Source: Rhodopseudomonas palustris (GTDB taxonomy: Bacteria > Pseudomonadota > Alphaproteobacteria > Rhizobiales > Xanthobacteraceae). Taken from it: 53,452 bases of DNA. The DNA lies in the NCBI GenBank assembly GCA_016215605.1, contig JACRJB010000069.1, forward strand, positions 1 to 53,452, read 5' to 3'. The notes under the pieces are model-generated. The model had not been told where the DNA came from. It saw nothing but the letters and a program-made list of their open reading frames with translations, and made no database searches. Shown piece by piece: positions 1 to 7,939 of the stretch (positions are counted from its first letter, which is position 1; each line of letters starts with the position of its first letter). The translations under genes and the position numbers were made by a program.

Positions 1-41
1 AGAAAACAGCTGTTCGCAAGCGCCGACGCAGATGTGTGAAT

Positions 42-142
42 GTCGTAGGGCTTGACCCGGCAATCCATCCTCTTCGCATGATGCAGCTTGTTGGGCGCGC
101 TTTCGCGCGCGATGGATGCGCGGGTCAAGCCCGCGCATGACA
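42..142. repeat. Dispersed palindromic repeat, family B
   Basis: Two inverted arms, one with GGGCTTGACCCGG and the other with CGGGTCAAGCCCG, enclose a short spacer with its own small hairpin (GCGCGCTTTCGCGCGC). The same arm design recurs at 5847-5936, 11986-12016 and 39678-39767, always outside genes. It looks like an intergenic palindromic (REP/BIME-like) element; no coding capacity is apparent. It lies just before the start of the first gene and may contribute to termination of whatever lies left of the window. Confidence 0.7.
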
Positions 143-162
143 CGGTGCATGGGGCAGAGTAA

Positions 163-1155
163 ATGGTCGCCATGATCTCCCCCGCCCTGCCCGCCGATCT
201 CAAAGCTGCGCTGGAGCAACTGCTGTTCGGCACCTCGCGGGCCGACGCCGCGGCGCGGGCGGCGGCGATTTCCCGAACCTATCGCGACGGCGGCACCTCG
301 GCGCCGATCAGAACCGAGACCGACGCGCTGGCCTATGCGGGCGCGCGGATGCCGGCGACTTATGCGGCGGTGGCGGCGAGCCTGAATACGCTGCGCGCGA
401 TCCGGCCCGACTTCGCCCCTCGCACGCTGCTCGATGTCGGCGCCGGGCCGGGCACCGCGAGCTGGGCGGCGGCGCAGGCATTCGAGACGCTGCAGGGCTT
501 CACGTTGCTCGACGCCAATCCGGCGCTGCGCGCGCTGGCGCTGACGCTGGCCCGCGACAGCCGGCTCGCCCAGGCCGATTATCAGCTCGGCGACGCGCCG
601 AAGCTGCTCGCCGCGGCGCCGGCGGCGGCGCTGGTGATCGCCAGCTACGTGATCAACGAACTCGGCGACGACGCGCGCGAGGGTTTCGCCGACGCGCTGT
701 GGCGCGCCACCACCGACACGCTGCTGATCGTCGAACCCGGCACGCCGGCCGGCTATGCGCGCGTGATCCAGTTGCGCGCGCGGCTGATCGCGCAGGGCGC
801 GCAGGTGATCGCGCCGTGCCCGCACGACGCGGCATGTCCGCTCGAAGCGCCGGACTGGTGTCACTTCGTGCAGCGGCTGCCGCGCTCCCGGTTGCATCAA
901 CACCTCAAGGGCGCCGAACTTCCCTACGAGGACGAAAAATTCAGCTACGTCGCGCTGAGCCGCGTCGCGCCGCCGCCGCGGCCGTCGCGCGTGCTGACCC
1001 AGCCGGAGCTGACCAAGGCCGCGATCACCGCGAAACTGTGCACGCCGCAAGGCCTGCGCATCGCCGTCGCGCCGCGCCGCGACAAGCCGGCCTATGCGCA
1101 GTTCCGGCGGCTGGACTGGGGCGACACGATCGCGTCGGATCCATCGGCGGAATAA
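163..1155 (+). CDS. Rsm22-type small-subunit ribosome-associated methyltransferase homologue
   Basis: 330-residue protein of the Rsm22 family (bacterial relatives of mitochondrial Rsm22/METTL17), associated with small ribosomal subunit assembly. A class I SAM-binding motif (LLDVGAGPGTA) sits at about residues 89-99. Four cysteines, C219, C225, C233 and C293, reproduce the C-x5-C-x7-C plus distal Cys pattern in a CPHDxxCPL...DWCHF context; in the mitochondrial family these hold a [4Fe-4S] cluster. The start at 163 has a GGGGCAGAG-like ribosome site; an ATG nine bases downstream (MISPALP) is an alternative. Gene stands alone, with a palindromic repeat upstream. The family assignment is firm; catalytic activity is unproven, since some family members are thought to act as assembly factors. 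Confidence 0.82.
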   Translation: MVAMISPALPADLKAALEQLLFGTSRADAAARAAAISRTYRDGGTSAPIRTETDALAYAGARMPATYAAVAASLNTLRAIRPDFAPRTLLDVGAGPGTASWAAAQAFETLQGFTLLDANPALRALALTLARDSRLAQADYQLGDAPKLLAAAPAAALVIASYVINELGDDAREGFADALWRATTDTLLIVEPGTPAGYARVIQLRARLIAQGAQVIAPCPHDAACPLEAPDWCHFVQRLPRSRLHQHLKGAELPYEDEKFSYVALSRVAPPPRPSRVLTQPELTKAAITAKLCTPQGLRIAVAPRRDKPAYAQFRRLDWGDTIASDPSAE

Positions 1156-1219
1156 TCGGCGCGCGGCGCTGTTGGTGAGGAGGACGCGACCGCGTCGCCC
1201 CGTTCACCAGGAGTCACTC

Positions 1220-1600
1220 ATGTCCCGTTCGCTCACGCTACTCGCCGCCGCCGGCTTCGCGCTGATCGCCTCCGCGGCGTCCGCCCAGATGCTCAAGGCC
1301 GCCGACACCGCCGCCGGCAAGACCTTCGTCGATGCCAAGGGCATGACGCTCTACACCTTCGACAAGGATGCCGGCGGCAAGTCGATGTGCAACGGCCCCT
1401 GCGCCACCAACTGGCCGCCGCTCGCCGCCGAAGCCAGCGCCAAGCCGGCCGGCGACATGACGCTGGTCACCCGCGACGACGGCAGCAAGATGTGGGCCTA
1501 CAAGGGCAAGCCACTCTACACCTTCGCCAAGGACAGCAAGCCCGGCGACGCCACCGGCGACGGCTTCCTCAACGGCGCCTGGCACATCGCCAAGCCGTGA
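1220..1600 (+). CDS. Small secreted COG4315-family protein
   Basis: 126-residue protein starting at the ATG preceded by AGGAG (1208-1212). Residues 1-22 form a Sec signal peptide (hydrophobic core LTLLAAAGFALIASAA, predicted cleavage ASA-Q). The mature part has two copies of the family's repeat, each with a G-x-x-LYTF core (GMTLYTFDKD and GKPLYTFAKD), plus a CNGPC pair followed by WPPL. This matches the predicted periplasmic 'lipoprotein repeat' family, whose function is not established; there is no lipobox here. Longer upstream in-frame starts exist but would bury the signal peptide. Convergent with the next gene. Confidence 0.85.
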   Translation: MSRSLTLLAAAGFALIASAASAQMLKAADTAAGKTFVDAKGMTLYTFDKDAGGKSMCNGPCATNWPPLAAEASAKPAGDMTLVTRDDGSKMWAYKGKPLYTFAKDSKPGDATGDGFLNGAWHIAKP

Positions 1601-1632
1601 GCGCGAACTAACAGCTCTCACGTCGAACGATC

Positions 1633-1660
1633 GGGCGAGGCGCGACGACGCGTCTCGCCC
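1633..1660. terminator. Stem-loop between convergent genes
   Basis: A 12-base-pair stem (GGGCGAGGCGCG against CGCGTCTCGCCC, one G-T pair) with a four-base loop lies between the stop codons of two convergent genes. It could terminate both; neither side has a strong T tract, so termination efficiency is uncertain. Confidence 0.55.
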
Positions 1661-1670
1661 GGCGCCGACG

Positions 1671-2330
1671 CTACGTCGCGGCGCGTTCCTTGAGCCCGTG
1701 CTGCTGCAATCGCCACACCAACAGATCGAGCCGATCCTGGCCGAAGAACGGCTCGCCCTTGAACACGAAGGTCGGCACGCCCCAATGGCCGGACGCGGCG
1801 TGATCGCGTTCGTTGGCCTTGACGACGTCTTCGAATGTGTCGGGATCGCCCGCGATCGCGGCGTCGAGCGCGGCGAGATCGAGCCCGGCGCGCGCCGCGG
1901 CCTGCGCCAGATGATCGCCCTGGTGCCAGTTGTCGACGCTGCCGCCGTACAGCACGGCGCTGACTTCGCGGATGAACGGCAGGCCGCGGCCGGCGAGCTG
2001 CGCCGCCGCGCCGAGCCGCGTCAGCCGGGCGATGTAGGGCTGCTCGGCGGCGACCTCCAGCGTCTGCATGTTCTGCACGATCGGGTCCGGGCGCGGAAAG
2101 CGAAACGGAATGCCCTCCTTCTGCGCGACGCGAAAACTGTCGAGCACCACGTAGCGCGCGAACCGCGGATCGGTGCGCTTGAAGAAGGTCGGATCGCGCA
2201 CCGCCAGCGGATAGACCGGGCGGGCGACGATGGTGAAGTCGTATTGCTCGACCAACTGCACCGCCTTCGGCAGTGCGAGATAACTATAGGGGCTGCGAAA
2301 CGACCAGAACAGATCGACACTGAGCGACAT
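1671..2330 (-). CDS. 2-hydroxychromene-2-carboxylate isomerase family protein (DsbA/GST-kappa fold)
   Basis: 219 residues, the usual length for NahD-like glutathione-dependent isomerases. The N-terminal thioredoxin-type strand leads into FRSPYSYLA, where Ser13 occupies the catalytic position (CxxC is absent, as expected for this subfamily). The cis-proline motif GVPTFVF is near residue 185 and FFGQDRLDLL follows near the C-terminus, both typical. In naphthalene degradation the enzyme interconverts hydroxychromene carboxylate and the benzylidenepyruvate. No other naphthalene genes are nearby, so the true substrate here is unknown; detoxification or another aromatic pathway is possible. Confidence 0.82.
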   Translation of the reverse strand: MSLSVDLFWSFRSPYSYLALPKAVQLVEQYDFTIVARPVYPLAVRDPTFFKRTDPRFARYVVLDSFRVAQKEGIPFRFPRPDPIVQNMQTLEVAAEQPYIARLTRLGAAAQLAGRGLPFIREVSAVLYGGSVDNWHQGDHLAQAAARAGLDLAALDAAIAGDPDTFEDVVKANERDHAASGHWGVPTFVFKGEPFFGQDRLDLLVWRLQQHGLKERAAT

Positions 2331-2456
2331 GGGACCACCGGTTGAGCAAGCGCGGGTGAACTATTCGTAAGGTCGCAGATCGTATTTGCAATTCGTTTTT
2401 GCATCGGATCAGATGCCGACCTTCGCCGACAACGATAAGCGCTGAGGGAGATCCCG

Positions 2457-4403
2457 ATGAGTGACGCCGCACCGCAGGACGATTCCGCGCGCGCGCAAAA
2501 GCCGGCCTCGGCGCCGGTGATCGCCCGCCACGAGGCAGTGCTGAACGAACTGCCGTTTTCCGACACGCGCGATTTCGACGAGGCGCGGCGCGGCTTTCTC
2601 GGCACGATCGATCAGGCGACGATCAGCTCGGCGCAGGGCCGCACGGTGTGGAGTCTGGCGCCCTACGAATTCCTCGCCGAGGAAAAAGCGCCCGCCACCG
2701 TCGATCCCAGCCTGTGGCGGCAGTCGCGGCTCAACATGAATCACGGCCTGTTCGAGGTGGTGCCGGGCGTGTACCAGGTGCGCGGGCTCGACATCGCCAA
2801 CATGACGCTGATCGAGGGCGACAGCGGCGTGATCGTGGTCGACACGCTGACCTCGATCGAAGGCGCCCGCGCGGCGATGCAGCTGTATGTTCAGCATCGC
2901 GGCGCGCGGCCGGTCGTCGCGGTGATCTTCACCCACACGCACACCGATCATTGGGGCGGCGCCCGCGGCGTGCTCGACGACGACACGCTGGCGCGCGGCA
3001 ACGTGCCGATCATCGCGCCGGACCTGTTCATGGAACACGCGGTCTCCGAGAACATCATCGCCGGCCCGGCGATGCTGCGGCGCGCGCAATATCAGTTCGG
3101 GCCGCTGCTCGCCAAGGGGCCGCGCGGCCAGGTCGATTGCGGGCTCGGCAAGTCGATGGCGGTGGGCTCGGTGTCGCTGCTACGGCCGACCGATCTGATC
3201 AAGGCGACCGGCGACACCAGGACGATCGACGGCGTCGATTTCGAATTCCAGATGGCGCCGAATTCCGAAGCGCCGGCCGAGATGCACTTCTACATTCCGC
3301 GCTACAAGGTGCTGAACCTTGCCGAGAACTGCACCCACAACTTCCACAATCTGCTGCCGTTCCGCGGCGCCGACGTGCGCGACGCGCTGGCGTGGTCGAA
3401 ATATCTCGGCGAGGCGCTGCTTCTGTGGGGCGGCAAGGCCGAGGCGATGTGCGGCCAGCATCACTGGCCGGTGTGGGGCACCGAGCGCATCGACGCCATG
3501 ATCCGGCAGCAGCGCGACCTCTACAAATTCGCCCACGACCAGACGCTGCGGCTGATGAACCACGGCCTCACCGCGTCCGAAATCGCCGAGACCATCCGGC
3601 TGCCGAAGAGCCTCGACGGCGCCTGGCACGCCCGCGGCTATTACGGCCACATCCGCCACAATGTGAAGGCGATCTATCAGAAATATCTCGGCTGGTACGA
3701 CGCCAACCCGGCCAATCTCGATCCGCTGCCGCCGACCGAGGCCGGTCGCAAATATGTCGAGTACATGGGCGGCGCCGAGGCGCTGCTGAGCCGCGCCCGC
3801 GCCGATTTCGAGCGCGGCGAATTCCGCTTCGTGGCGCAAGCGCTGAGCCATCTGGTGTTCGCCGAGCCCGACAACCAAGACGGAAGGCTGCTGCTCGCCG
3901 ACACGTTCGAACAATTGGGCTATCAGTCCGAGAGCGCGACCTGGCGCAACGCCTATCTGTTCGGCGCCCAGGAGCTGCGCCACGGCATGCCGAGCCTCCC
4001 CGGCCGCCCGGCGATGCCGCGCGAGACGCTGGCGGCGCTGAAGACCTCGCAGCTGTGGGACGTGCTCGGCGTCCGCCTGAACGGGCCCAAGGCCGAAGGC
4101 AAGCGCATCGTCCTGAACTGGAGCTTCACCGATACCGACGAGCGCTACGTCCTGACGCTGGAGAATTGCGCGCTGACCTATGTCGAAGGCGCGCAGGCCG
4201 ACAAGCCAGACGCCGGCTTCGCGCTGCCGCGCAGCCTGTTCGACGAGGTGATCGCCAAGCAGACCTCGTTCCCCGAGGCGGTGATGGCCGGCAAGATCAA
4301 GGTCAGCGGCAACGCCATGAAACTCGCCGAGCTGATGGCGCTGATGGACGAATTTCCGCGGATGTTCGAGATCGTCGAGCCGAAACGGACGCAAGTGAGC
4401 TGA
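2457..4403 (+). CDS. Alkyl sulfatase, SdsA1/BDS1 type (metallo-beta-lactamase fold)
   Basis: 648 residues, full length for secondary/primary alkyl sulfatases that hydrolyse sulfate esters such as dodecyl sulfate. The N-terminal metallo-beta-lactamase domain carries the dinuclear zinc motif THTHTDHWGG (H160, H162, D164, H165) and further family motifs ENCTHNFHN and QHHWPVWG. A helical dimerisation domain follows, then a C-terminal SCP2-like domain (about residues 525-645) thought to bind the alkyl chain. GGGAG precedes the ATG. Unlike secreted SdsA1 there is no obvious signal peptide, so a cytoplasmic location is inferred. It could release sulfate from organic esters, but the sulfate-assimilation genes are 35 kb away. 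Confidence 0.88.
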   Translation: MSDAAPQDDSARAQKPASAPVIARHEAVLNELPFSDTRDFDEARRGFLGTIDQATISSAQGRTVWSLAPYEFLAEEKAPATVDPSLWRQSRLNMNHGLFEVVPGVYQVRGLDIANMTLIEGDSGVIVVDTLTSIEGARAAMQLYVQHRGARPVVAVIFTHTHTDHWGGARGVLDDDTLARGNVPIIAPDLFMEHAVSENIIAGPAMLRRAQYQFGPLLAKGPRGQVDCGLGKSMAVGSVSLLRPTDLIKATGDTRTIDGVDFEFQMAPNSEAPAEMHFYIPRYKVLNLAENCTHNFHNLLPFRGADVRDALAWSKYLGEALLLWGGKAEAMCGQHHWPVWGTERIDAMIRQQRDLYKFAHDQTLRLMNHGLTASEIAETIRLPKSLDGAWHARGYYGHIRHNVKAIYQKYLGWYDANPANLDPLPPTEAGRKYVEYMGGAEALLSRARADFERGEFRFVAQALSHLVFAEPDNQDGRLLLADTFEQLGYQSESATWRNAYLFGAQELRHGMPSLPGRPAMPRETLAALKTSQLWDVLGVRLNGPKAEGKRIVLNWSFTDTDERYVLTLENCALTYVEGAQADKPDAGFALPRSLFDEVIAKQTSFPEAVMAGKIKVSGNAMKLAELMALMDEFPRMFEIVEPKRTQVS

Positions 4404-4429
4404 GCGTCGGGCTGCCAACTCCGGTTAGA

Positions 4430-4512
4430 CGTCATTGCGAGCGCAGCGAGGCAATCCAGAGGCGCCATCCTCGGCGCTGGATTGCTTCGTCGCTTCGCTC
4501 CTCGCAATGACG
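4430..4512. repeat. Dispersed palindromic repeat, family A
   Basis: Inverted arms CGTCATTGCGAGCG...AATCCAG and CTGGATTGCTTCGT...CTCGCAATGACG around a short spacer. Further copies are at 5741-5821, 33061-33140 and 42650-42731. It fills the gap between the convergent sulfatase and P450 genes. Confidence 0.8.
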
Positions 4513-4515
4513 CGG

Positions 4516-5703
4516 TTAAGCAGCGTTGCGTGTTTCCGCACGCGCGACCGCCATTTCCAGCCGCAGCGGGCTGCGGAAGGTGGAGGACGGCATCCAGTCG
4601 AGCTGCGGCTGCACCCGCGTGTAATCCGGCACCACCTTGTGAAACTCGTCGAACGCGATCTTGATCGCCATCCGGGCGATCGCCGAGCCGAGGCAGGCGT
4701 GGACGCCGCCGCCGAAGCCGAGATGGCCCTTCGGCTTGCGCGCCAGATCGTAGACGTCGGGATTGGGAAACTGCCGCTCGTCGCGATTGGCGGAGCCGTA
4801 GGCGAGGCAGACGAAATCGCCGGCCTTCATGGTGACGCCGTGCAGCGTCAGATCGGTCTGCAGGCAGCGCTTGAACCTTTGAGCCGACGTGTTGTAGCGC
4901 AGCGATTCTTCGACCGCGTCCGGCAGCAGCGCCGGATCGGCCACCACCGCGCGGCGGGCGTCGGCGAAATCGGCGAGGTTCAGCGCCAGCATACTCATGA
5001 AGCCGCCGAGCGATTCGATGCCGGCCATGATCAGCGTCGTGGTGGTCAGCAGCACCTCGCGCTCGTCGAGCCGGTCGCCATCGATCTCGGCCGTGCTGAA
5101 ATGCGAGATCAGATCGTTCTGCGGCTCGGCCCGGCGCTGCGCGATCACCTTGGCGGCGTAGTCCTGCATCCACGCATAGGCGGCGAGATGCTCCGGCCCC
5201 TTGGCGCGGGTCACCGGATCGCTCTGCACCATCAGCACCGCCTTGTCGCGCACCGTCTGCTCGTCGCCGAGCGGCAGGCCCAGCGCGGCGAACAGCACCC
5301 GCACGGTGAATTTCGACGAGAAGTCGGCGATGAACTCGAACTGCTCGCGGCCGCGCAGCGCCTCGGCGGCGTCGCGCGCGATGTCGCGCATCGGCTCGGC
5401 CAGCGCTTCGAGATTGCGCTTCATGAAGGCGTGCTGCACCAGGCCGCGCAGCCGGTCGTGGCGCGGCGGATCGGTGGTGCCGAGCGTCGCGCCGGCGCGG
5501 TTCGGCAGCTCGGTCATCAGATTGCCCTTGGCCGACGAATAGGTCTGCCAATTGGTGCCGGCCTGGGCGACGTCGATGTAGCGCGACAGCACCCACATCT
5601 GGGCCGGCTCGCTCCAGAACGCCGGATGCTCGTCACGCAGCGTCTTGTACAGCGGGAACGGATCGGCATCGACGGCGGGCGAATACGGATCGAAGCTGAA
5701 CAT
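4516..5703 (-). CDS. Cytochrome P450
   Basis: 395-residue soluble bacterial P450. Haem-binding loop FGGGVHACLG with the proximal thiolate Cys337, K-helix ExxR as E266-S-L-R269, and I-helix AGIES at 227-231, where the acid-alcohol pair used for O2 activation is Glu-Ser rather than the common Asp/Glu-Thr. No membrane anchor. Such class I enzymes need a ferredoxin and ferredoxin reductase, and none is encoded next to it. Its neighbour is protocatechuate 4,5-dioxygenase on the same strand, so a role in hydroxylating or O-demethylating an aromatic acid is a reasonable guess, but the CYP subfamily cannot be assigned by eye. Confidence 0.9.
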   Translation of the reverse strand: MFSFDPYSPAVDADPFPLYKTLRDEHPAFWSEPAQMWVLSRYIDVAQAGTNWQTYSSAKGNLMTELPNRAGATLGTTDPPRHDRLRGLVQHAFMKRNLEALAEPMRDIARDAAEALRGREQFEFIADFSSKFTVRVLFAALGLPLGDEQTVRDKAVLMVQSDPVTRAKGPEHLAAYAWMQDYAAKVIAQRRAEPQNDLISHFSTAEIDGDRLDEREVLLTTTTLIMAGIESLGGFMSMLALNLADFADARRAVVADPALLPDAVEESLRYNTSAQRFKRCLQTDLTLHGVTMKAGDFVCLAYGSANRDERQFPNPDVYDLARKPKGHLGFGGGVHACLGSAIARMAIKIAFDEFHKVVPDYTRVQPQLDWMPSSTFRSPLRLEMAVARAETRNAA

Positions 5704-5740
5704 TGCGGTGTTCCTCGGGTGTTGGTGCTTTGCTTGTTGT

Positions 5741-5821
5741 CGTCATTGCGAGCGAAGCGAAGCAATCCAGAGACCGTGCACTGCTCTGGATTGCTTCGTC
5801 GCTTCGCTCCTCGCAATGACG
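5741..5821. repeat. Dispersed palindromic repeat, family A
   Basis: Near-copy of the element at 4430-4512 with the same outer arms (CGTCATTGCGAGCG and CGCTCCTCGCAATGACG). It flanks the other end of the P450 gene, so the gene sits between two copies of one repeat family, followed at once by a family B copy. Confidence 0.8.
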
Positions 5822-5846
5822 GATCGAAAGTTGCGTCACCCCTCCG

Positions 5847-5936
5847 CGTCATGGCCGGGCTCGACCCGGCCATCCACGGCAACAGGCACTGCGCTGCTTG
5901 GCTTCGTGGATGCCCGGGTCGAGCCCGGGCATGACG
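5847..5936. repeat. Dispersed palindromic repeat, family B
   Basis: Arms CGTCATGGCCGGGCTCGACC and GGTCGAGCCCGGGCATGACG bracket a spacer of about 30 bases. Together with the preceding family A copy it occupies nearly the whole gap between ligB and the P450 gene, and the two may act as transcription or mRNA-stability barriers. Confidence 0.8.
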
Positions 5937-5971
5937 GTGTTTGTTGATCGGCGTCGGCAATCCAAACGGCG

Positions 5972-6829
5972 CTACGCCGCCCGCGCCAGCTTCGGCCGGT
6001 TCTCCAGCAGCATGATGCCGGAGGCGGTGTTGGAGATCGGGAGGTGATAGTTGCGGTGCAGTTCGTGGACGTCGCCGAGAAGCGCGCCGCGCATCGCCAC
6101 CCAGTTCATCACTTCGACGCCCTGGCTGCCGGCGAGTTCGACCAGTTCGTGCGGGTCGATGCCGAGGATGCCGTCGATGTCGCCGGTCATCGCGTCCATG
6201 CAGCGGCGGTCGAACGCGGTGTTGATGAAGCCGGCGCGTTCGCCCTCGAGCTGATGCGACAGCCCGCCGGTGCCGATCACCACCACCTTCATATCTTCCG
6301 GGTAGCTCTCGATCGCGCGGCCGATCGCCTGGCCGAGCTTGAAGCAGCGCCGCAGGCTCGGCAGCGGATGCTGCACGGTGTTGACCACCACCGGCACGGT
6401 CGGGATCGAATGCGCGCGGTCGCGGAAGAACAGCTGCATCGGCAGGCTGAAGGCGTGGTCGACCAGCATCTCCTGGCAGGTCACCGGATCGAACTCGTCG
6501 CCGACCAGGGTCTCGATGATGTGCCACGACAATTTGGCATCGCCCGGAAACGGCGCGCTGACCGGGATGCCCCAGCCCTCGTCGTCGTTGCGATATTCCG
6601 GCGCGGCGCCGACCGCGAAGGTCGGCATCTTGTCGAGGAAGAAGTTGAGGCCGTGATCGTTGTAGATCACCACCGCGGCGTCGGGCTTGGCGGCCTCGAG
6701 CCAGCGGCACGGCGCGTTGAAGCCGTCGAAGAACGGCGCCCAATACGGATCCTGCTGCAGGCCCTTGGCCATCGCGCCGCCGATCGCGGGAACGTGGGAG
6801 GCGGCCAGACCGCCGATGATCGTCGCCAT
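5972..6829 (-). CDS. ligB: Protocatechuate 4,5-dioxygenase beta (catalytic) subunit
   Basis: 285-residue class III extradiol dioxygenase that cleaves catecholic acids next to the diol using Fe(II) and O2. The metal site is visible: His12 (ASHVP), His59 (NDHGLN) and Glu239 (GVEVMNW). His192 (GTGGLSHQL) matches the catalytic base and His125 (DHAFSLP) is also conserved. It follows ligA with a 13-base gap, forming a two-gene unit. Products would enter the 4,5-cleavage (2-pyrone-4,6-dicarboxylate) route, whose remaining genes are not in the window. Closely related gallate or other catechol-acid dioxygenases cannot be excluded. Confidence 0.9.
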   Translation of the reverse strand: MATIIGGLAASHVPAIGGAMAKGLQQDPYWAPFFDGFNAPCRWLEAAKPDAAVVIYNDHGLNFFLDKMPTFAVGAAPEYRNDDEGWGIPVSAPFPGDAKLSWHIIETLVGDEFDPVTCQEMLVDHAFSLPMQLFFRDRAHSIPTVPVVVNTVQHPLPSLRRCFKLGQAIGRAIESYPEDMKVVVIGTGGLSHQLEGERAGFINTAFDRRCMDAMTGDIDGILGIDPHELVELAGSQGVEVMNWVAMRGALLGDVHELHRNYHLPISNTASGIMLLENRPKLARAA

Positions 6830-6842
6830 GTCGTCGTCTCCC

Positions 6843-7220
6843 TCAGCTGTCCCGGGCCGCCAGCAGCTTCGCCTTGAACTGCTCGACGCTCATGCCGGTC
6901 TGCAGCGCGCCGATGTCCTGCATGTTGAGGCCCAAAATGCCGGCGAATTTGGCGAGGTAGTAGGCGTTGCCGCCCTGGTCGAGCAGCTTCAGCAGGTCGC
7001 GCTTGAGGATCGCCTCGGTCTGGGCGGCGGTGAGGCCGTAGCGCGCGCAATAGGCGGCCTCGTCGCGGATGAATTCGGCGCGGGCGGCGGCGCTGTTGAA
7101 GGAGAAACACATCTTGTTGAGGGCGTAGCCCTTTTGCGCCGATTCCGGGCCGAAGATCGGCGTGCCGAAAATCTCGCGCTTGGCGCGCGGCGCGGGCTCC
7201 CTCGCCAAAGCCTGGCTCAT
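6843..7220 (-). CDS. ligA: Protocatechuate 4,5-dioxygenase alpha (small) subunit
   Basis: 125-residue helical LigA subunit that caps the active site of LigB. Recognisable stretches include GYALNKMCFSFN, the arginine/tyrosine segment AAYCARYGLT and LLDQGGNAYYLAKFAGILG. The start is set by a strong ribosome site, AGGAGGGG, a few bases upstream of the ATG. It is the first gene of ligA-ligB. The region upstream contains an FNR/FixK-like palindrome centred about 87 bases before the start codon, suggesting oxygen-linked control. Confidence 0.9.
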   Translation of the reverse strand: MSQALAREPAPRAKREIFGTPIFGPESAQKGYALNKMCFSFNSAAARAEFIRDEAAYCARYGLTAAQTEAILKRDLLKLLDQGGNAYYLAKFAGILGLNMQDIGALQTGMSVEQFKAKLLAARDS

Positions 7221-7300
7221 GGCCGTCCCCTCCTGATCGTTTCCACCGGCGGCCGTGCAGCCGCGTTTCGCGAACGATAAGCGCGCGCGGGAACCCGGAA

Positions 7301-7314
7301 TTGAGCTGGATCAA
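7301..7314. promoter_or_regulatory. FNR/FixK/AadR-like box upstream of ligA
   Basis: TTGAGCTGGATCAA matches the CRP/FNR-family consensus TTGAT-N4-ATCAA at nine of the ten defined positions. It lies in the short gap between the Nudix gene's 3' end and ligA, on the promoter side of ligA-ligB. R. palustris uses FNR-type regulators of aromatic metabolism (AadR, HbaR, FixK). Binding here is inferred from sequence only. Confidence 0.5.
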
Positions 7315-7336
7315 ATCGTCCGGCGCGCGGGCTTGG

Positions 7337-7939
7337 TCAGGCGCGGGAGCGGCCGCGCCACCAGCCGCGGAGGCGCTGCAGCAGCGTGAGCCGGGTCTCG
7401 GCCGCGTCACCGGGCTGCTCCAGCGCCAGCGACGGCGCATCGGTCAGTTCGGCGATCGGCCCCTCCTCCGCCGGCGCGGCGGGGGGCGGCAGGCGAGCGG
7501 GCGCGCGCGGCGACGGCCTCGGCATCGTGCGCCCCGCGGCGTCGAGCACCAGCGGACCGACATGGACCAGAAACGCCCGCTCGTAGCTGCGCGACAGCCG
7601 CTCGACCGCTTCGTCCAGCGGCAGCCAGTCGACGGCGCGGATGTCCTTCATCAGCGGATGGGTCTGCACCGGCGCCGCCTCCATCCGCCAGAAATGCACC
7701 ACCTTGGAGCGGCCACCCGACTCGTAGGCGAGCGTGCCGACGAATTCGTGGACCTCGACCAGATGCCCGGTCTCTTCCAGCACCTCGCGCTCGGCGGCGT
7801 CGCGCGGGGTTTCGCCGTCGTCGAGCTTGCCCTTCGGCAGCACCCAGTCGCCCCGCTTGCGCATGCGGACGACGGCGAACAGCGGATCACCGCCGCGCCG
7901 CAACACAATTCCGCCCGCCGCCAGCACAGGTGCCCGCAA
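7337..7939 (-). CDS. Nudix hydrolase with C-terminal basic/proline-rich tail
   Basis: About 200 residues. The Nudix box is complete (GKLDDGETPRDAAEREVLEETG, described as G-x5-E-x7-REVLEETG), giving a Mg-dependent pyrophosphohydrolase of the MutT/ADP-ribose/diadenosine-polyphosphate group. FAVVRMRKRGDWVLPKGK precedes it, as in Ap(n)A-type enzymes. The tail after about residue 140 is Pro/Ala rich and ends in RGWWRGRSRA, not part of the fold. I chose a TTG start at 7939 because GGAGAGGGG sits just upstream and the domain begins right there; an in-frame ATG at 8203 would add 88 residues of low-complexity sequence with no homology look. Confidence 0.75.
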   Translation of the reverse strand: MRAPVLAAGGIVLRRGGDPLFAVVRMRKRGDWVLPKGKLDDGETPRDAAEREVLEETGHLVEVHEFVGTLAYESGGRSKVVHFWRMEAAPVQTHPLMKDIRAVDWLPLDEAVERLSRSYERAFLVHVGPLVLDAAGRTMPRPSPRAPARLPPPAAPAEEGPIAELTDAPSLALEQPGDAAETRLTLLQRLRGWWRGRSRA

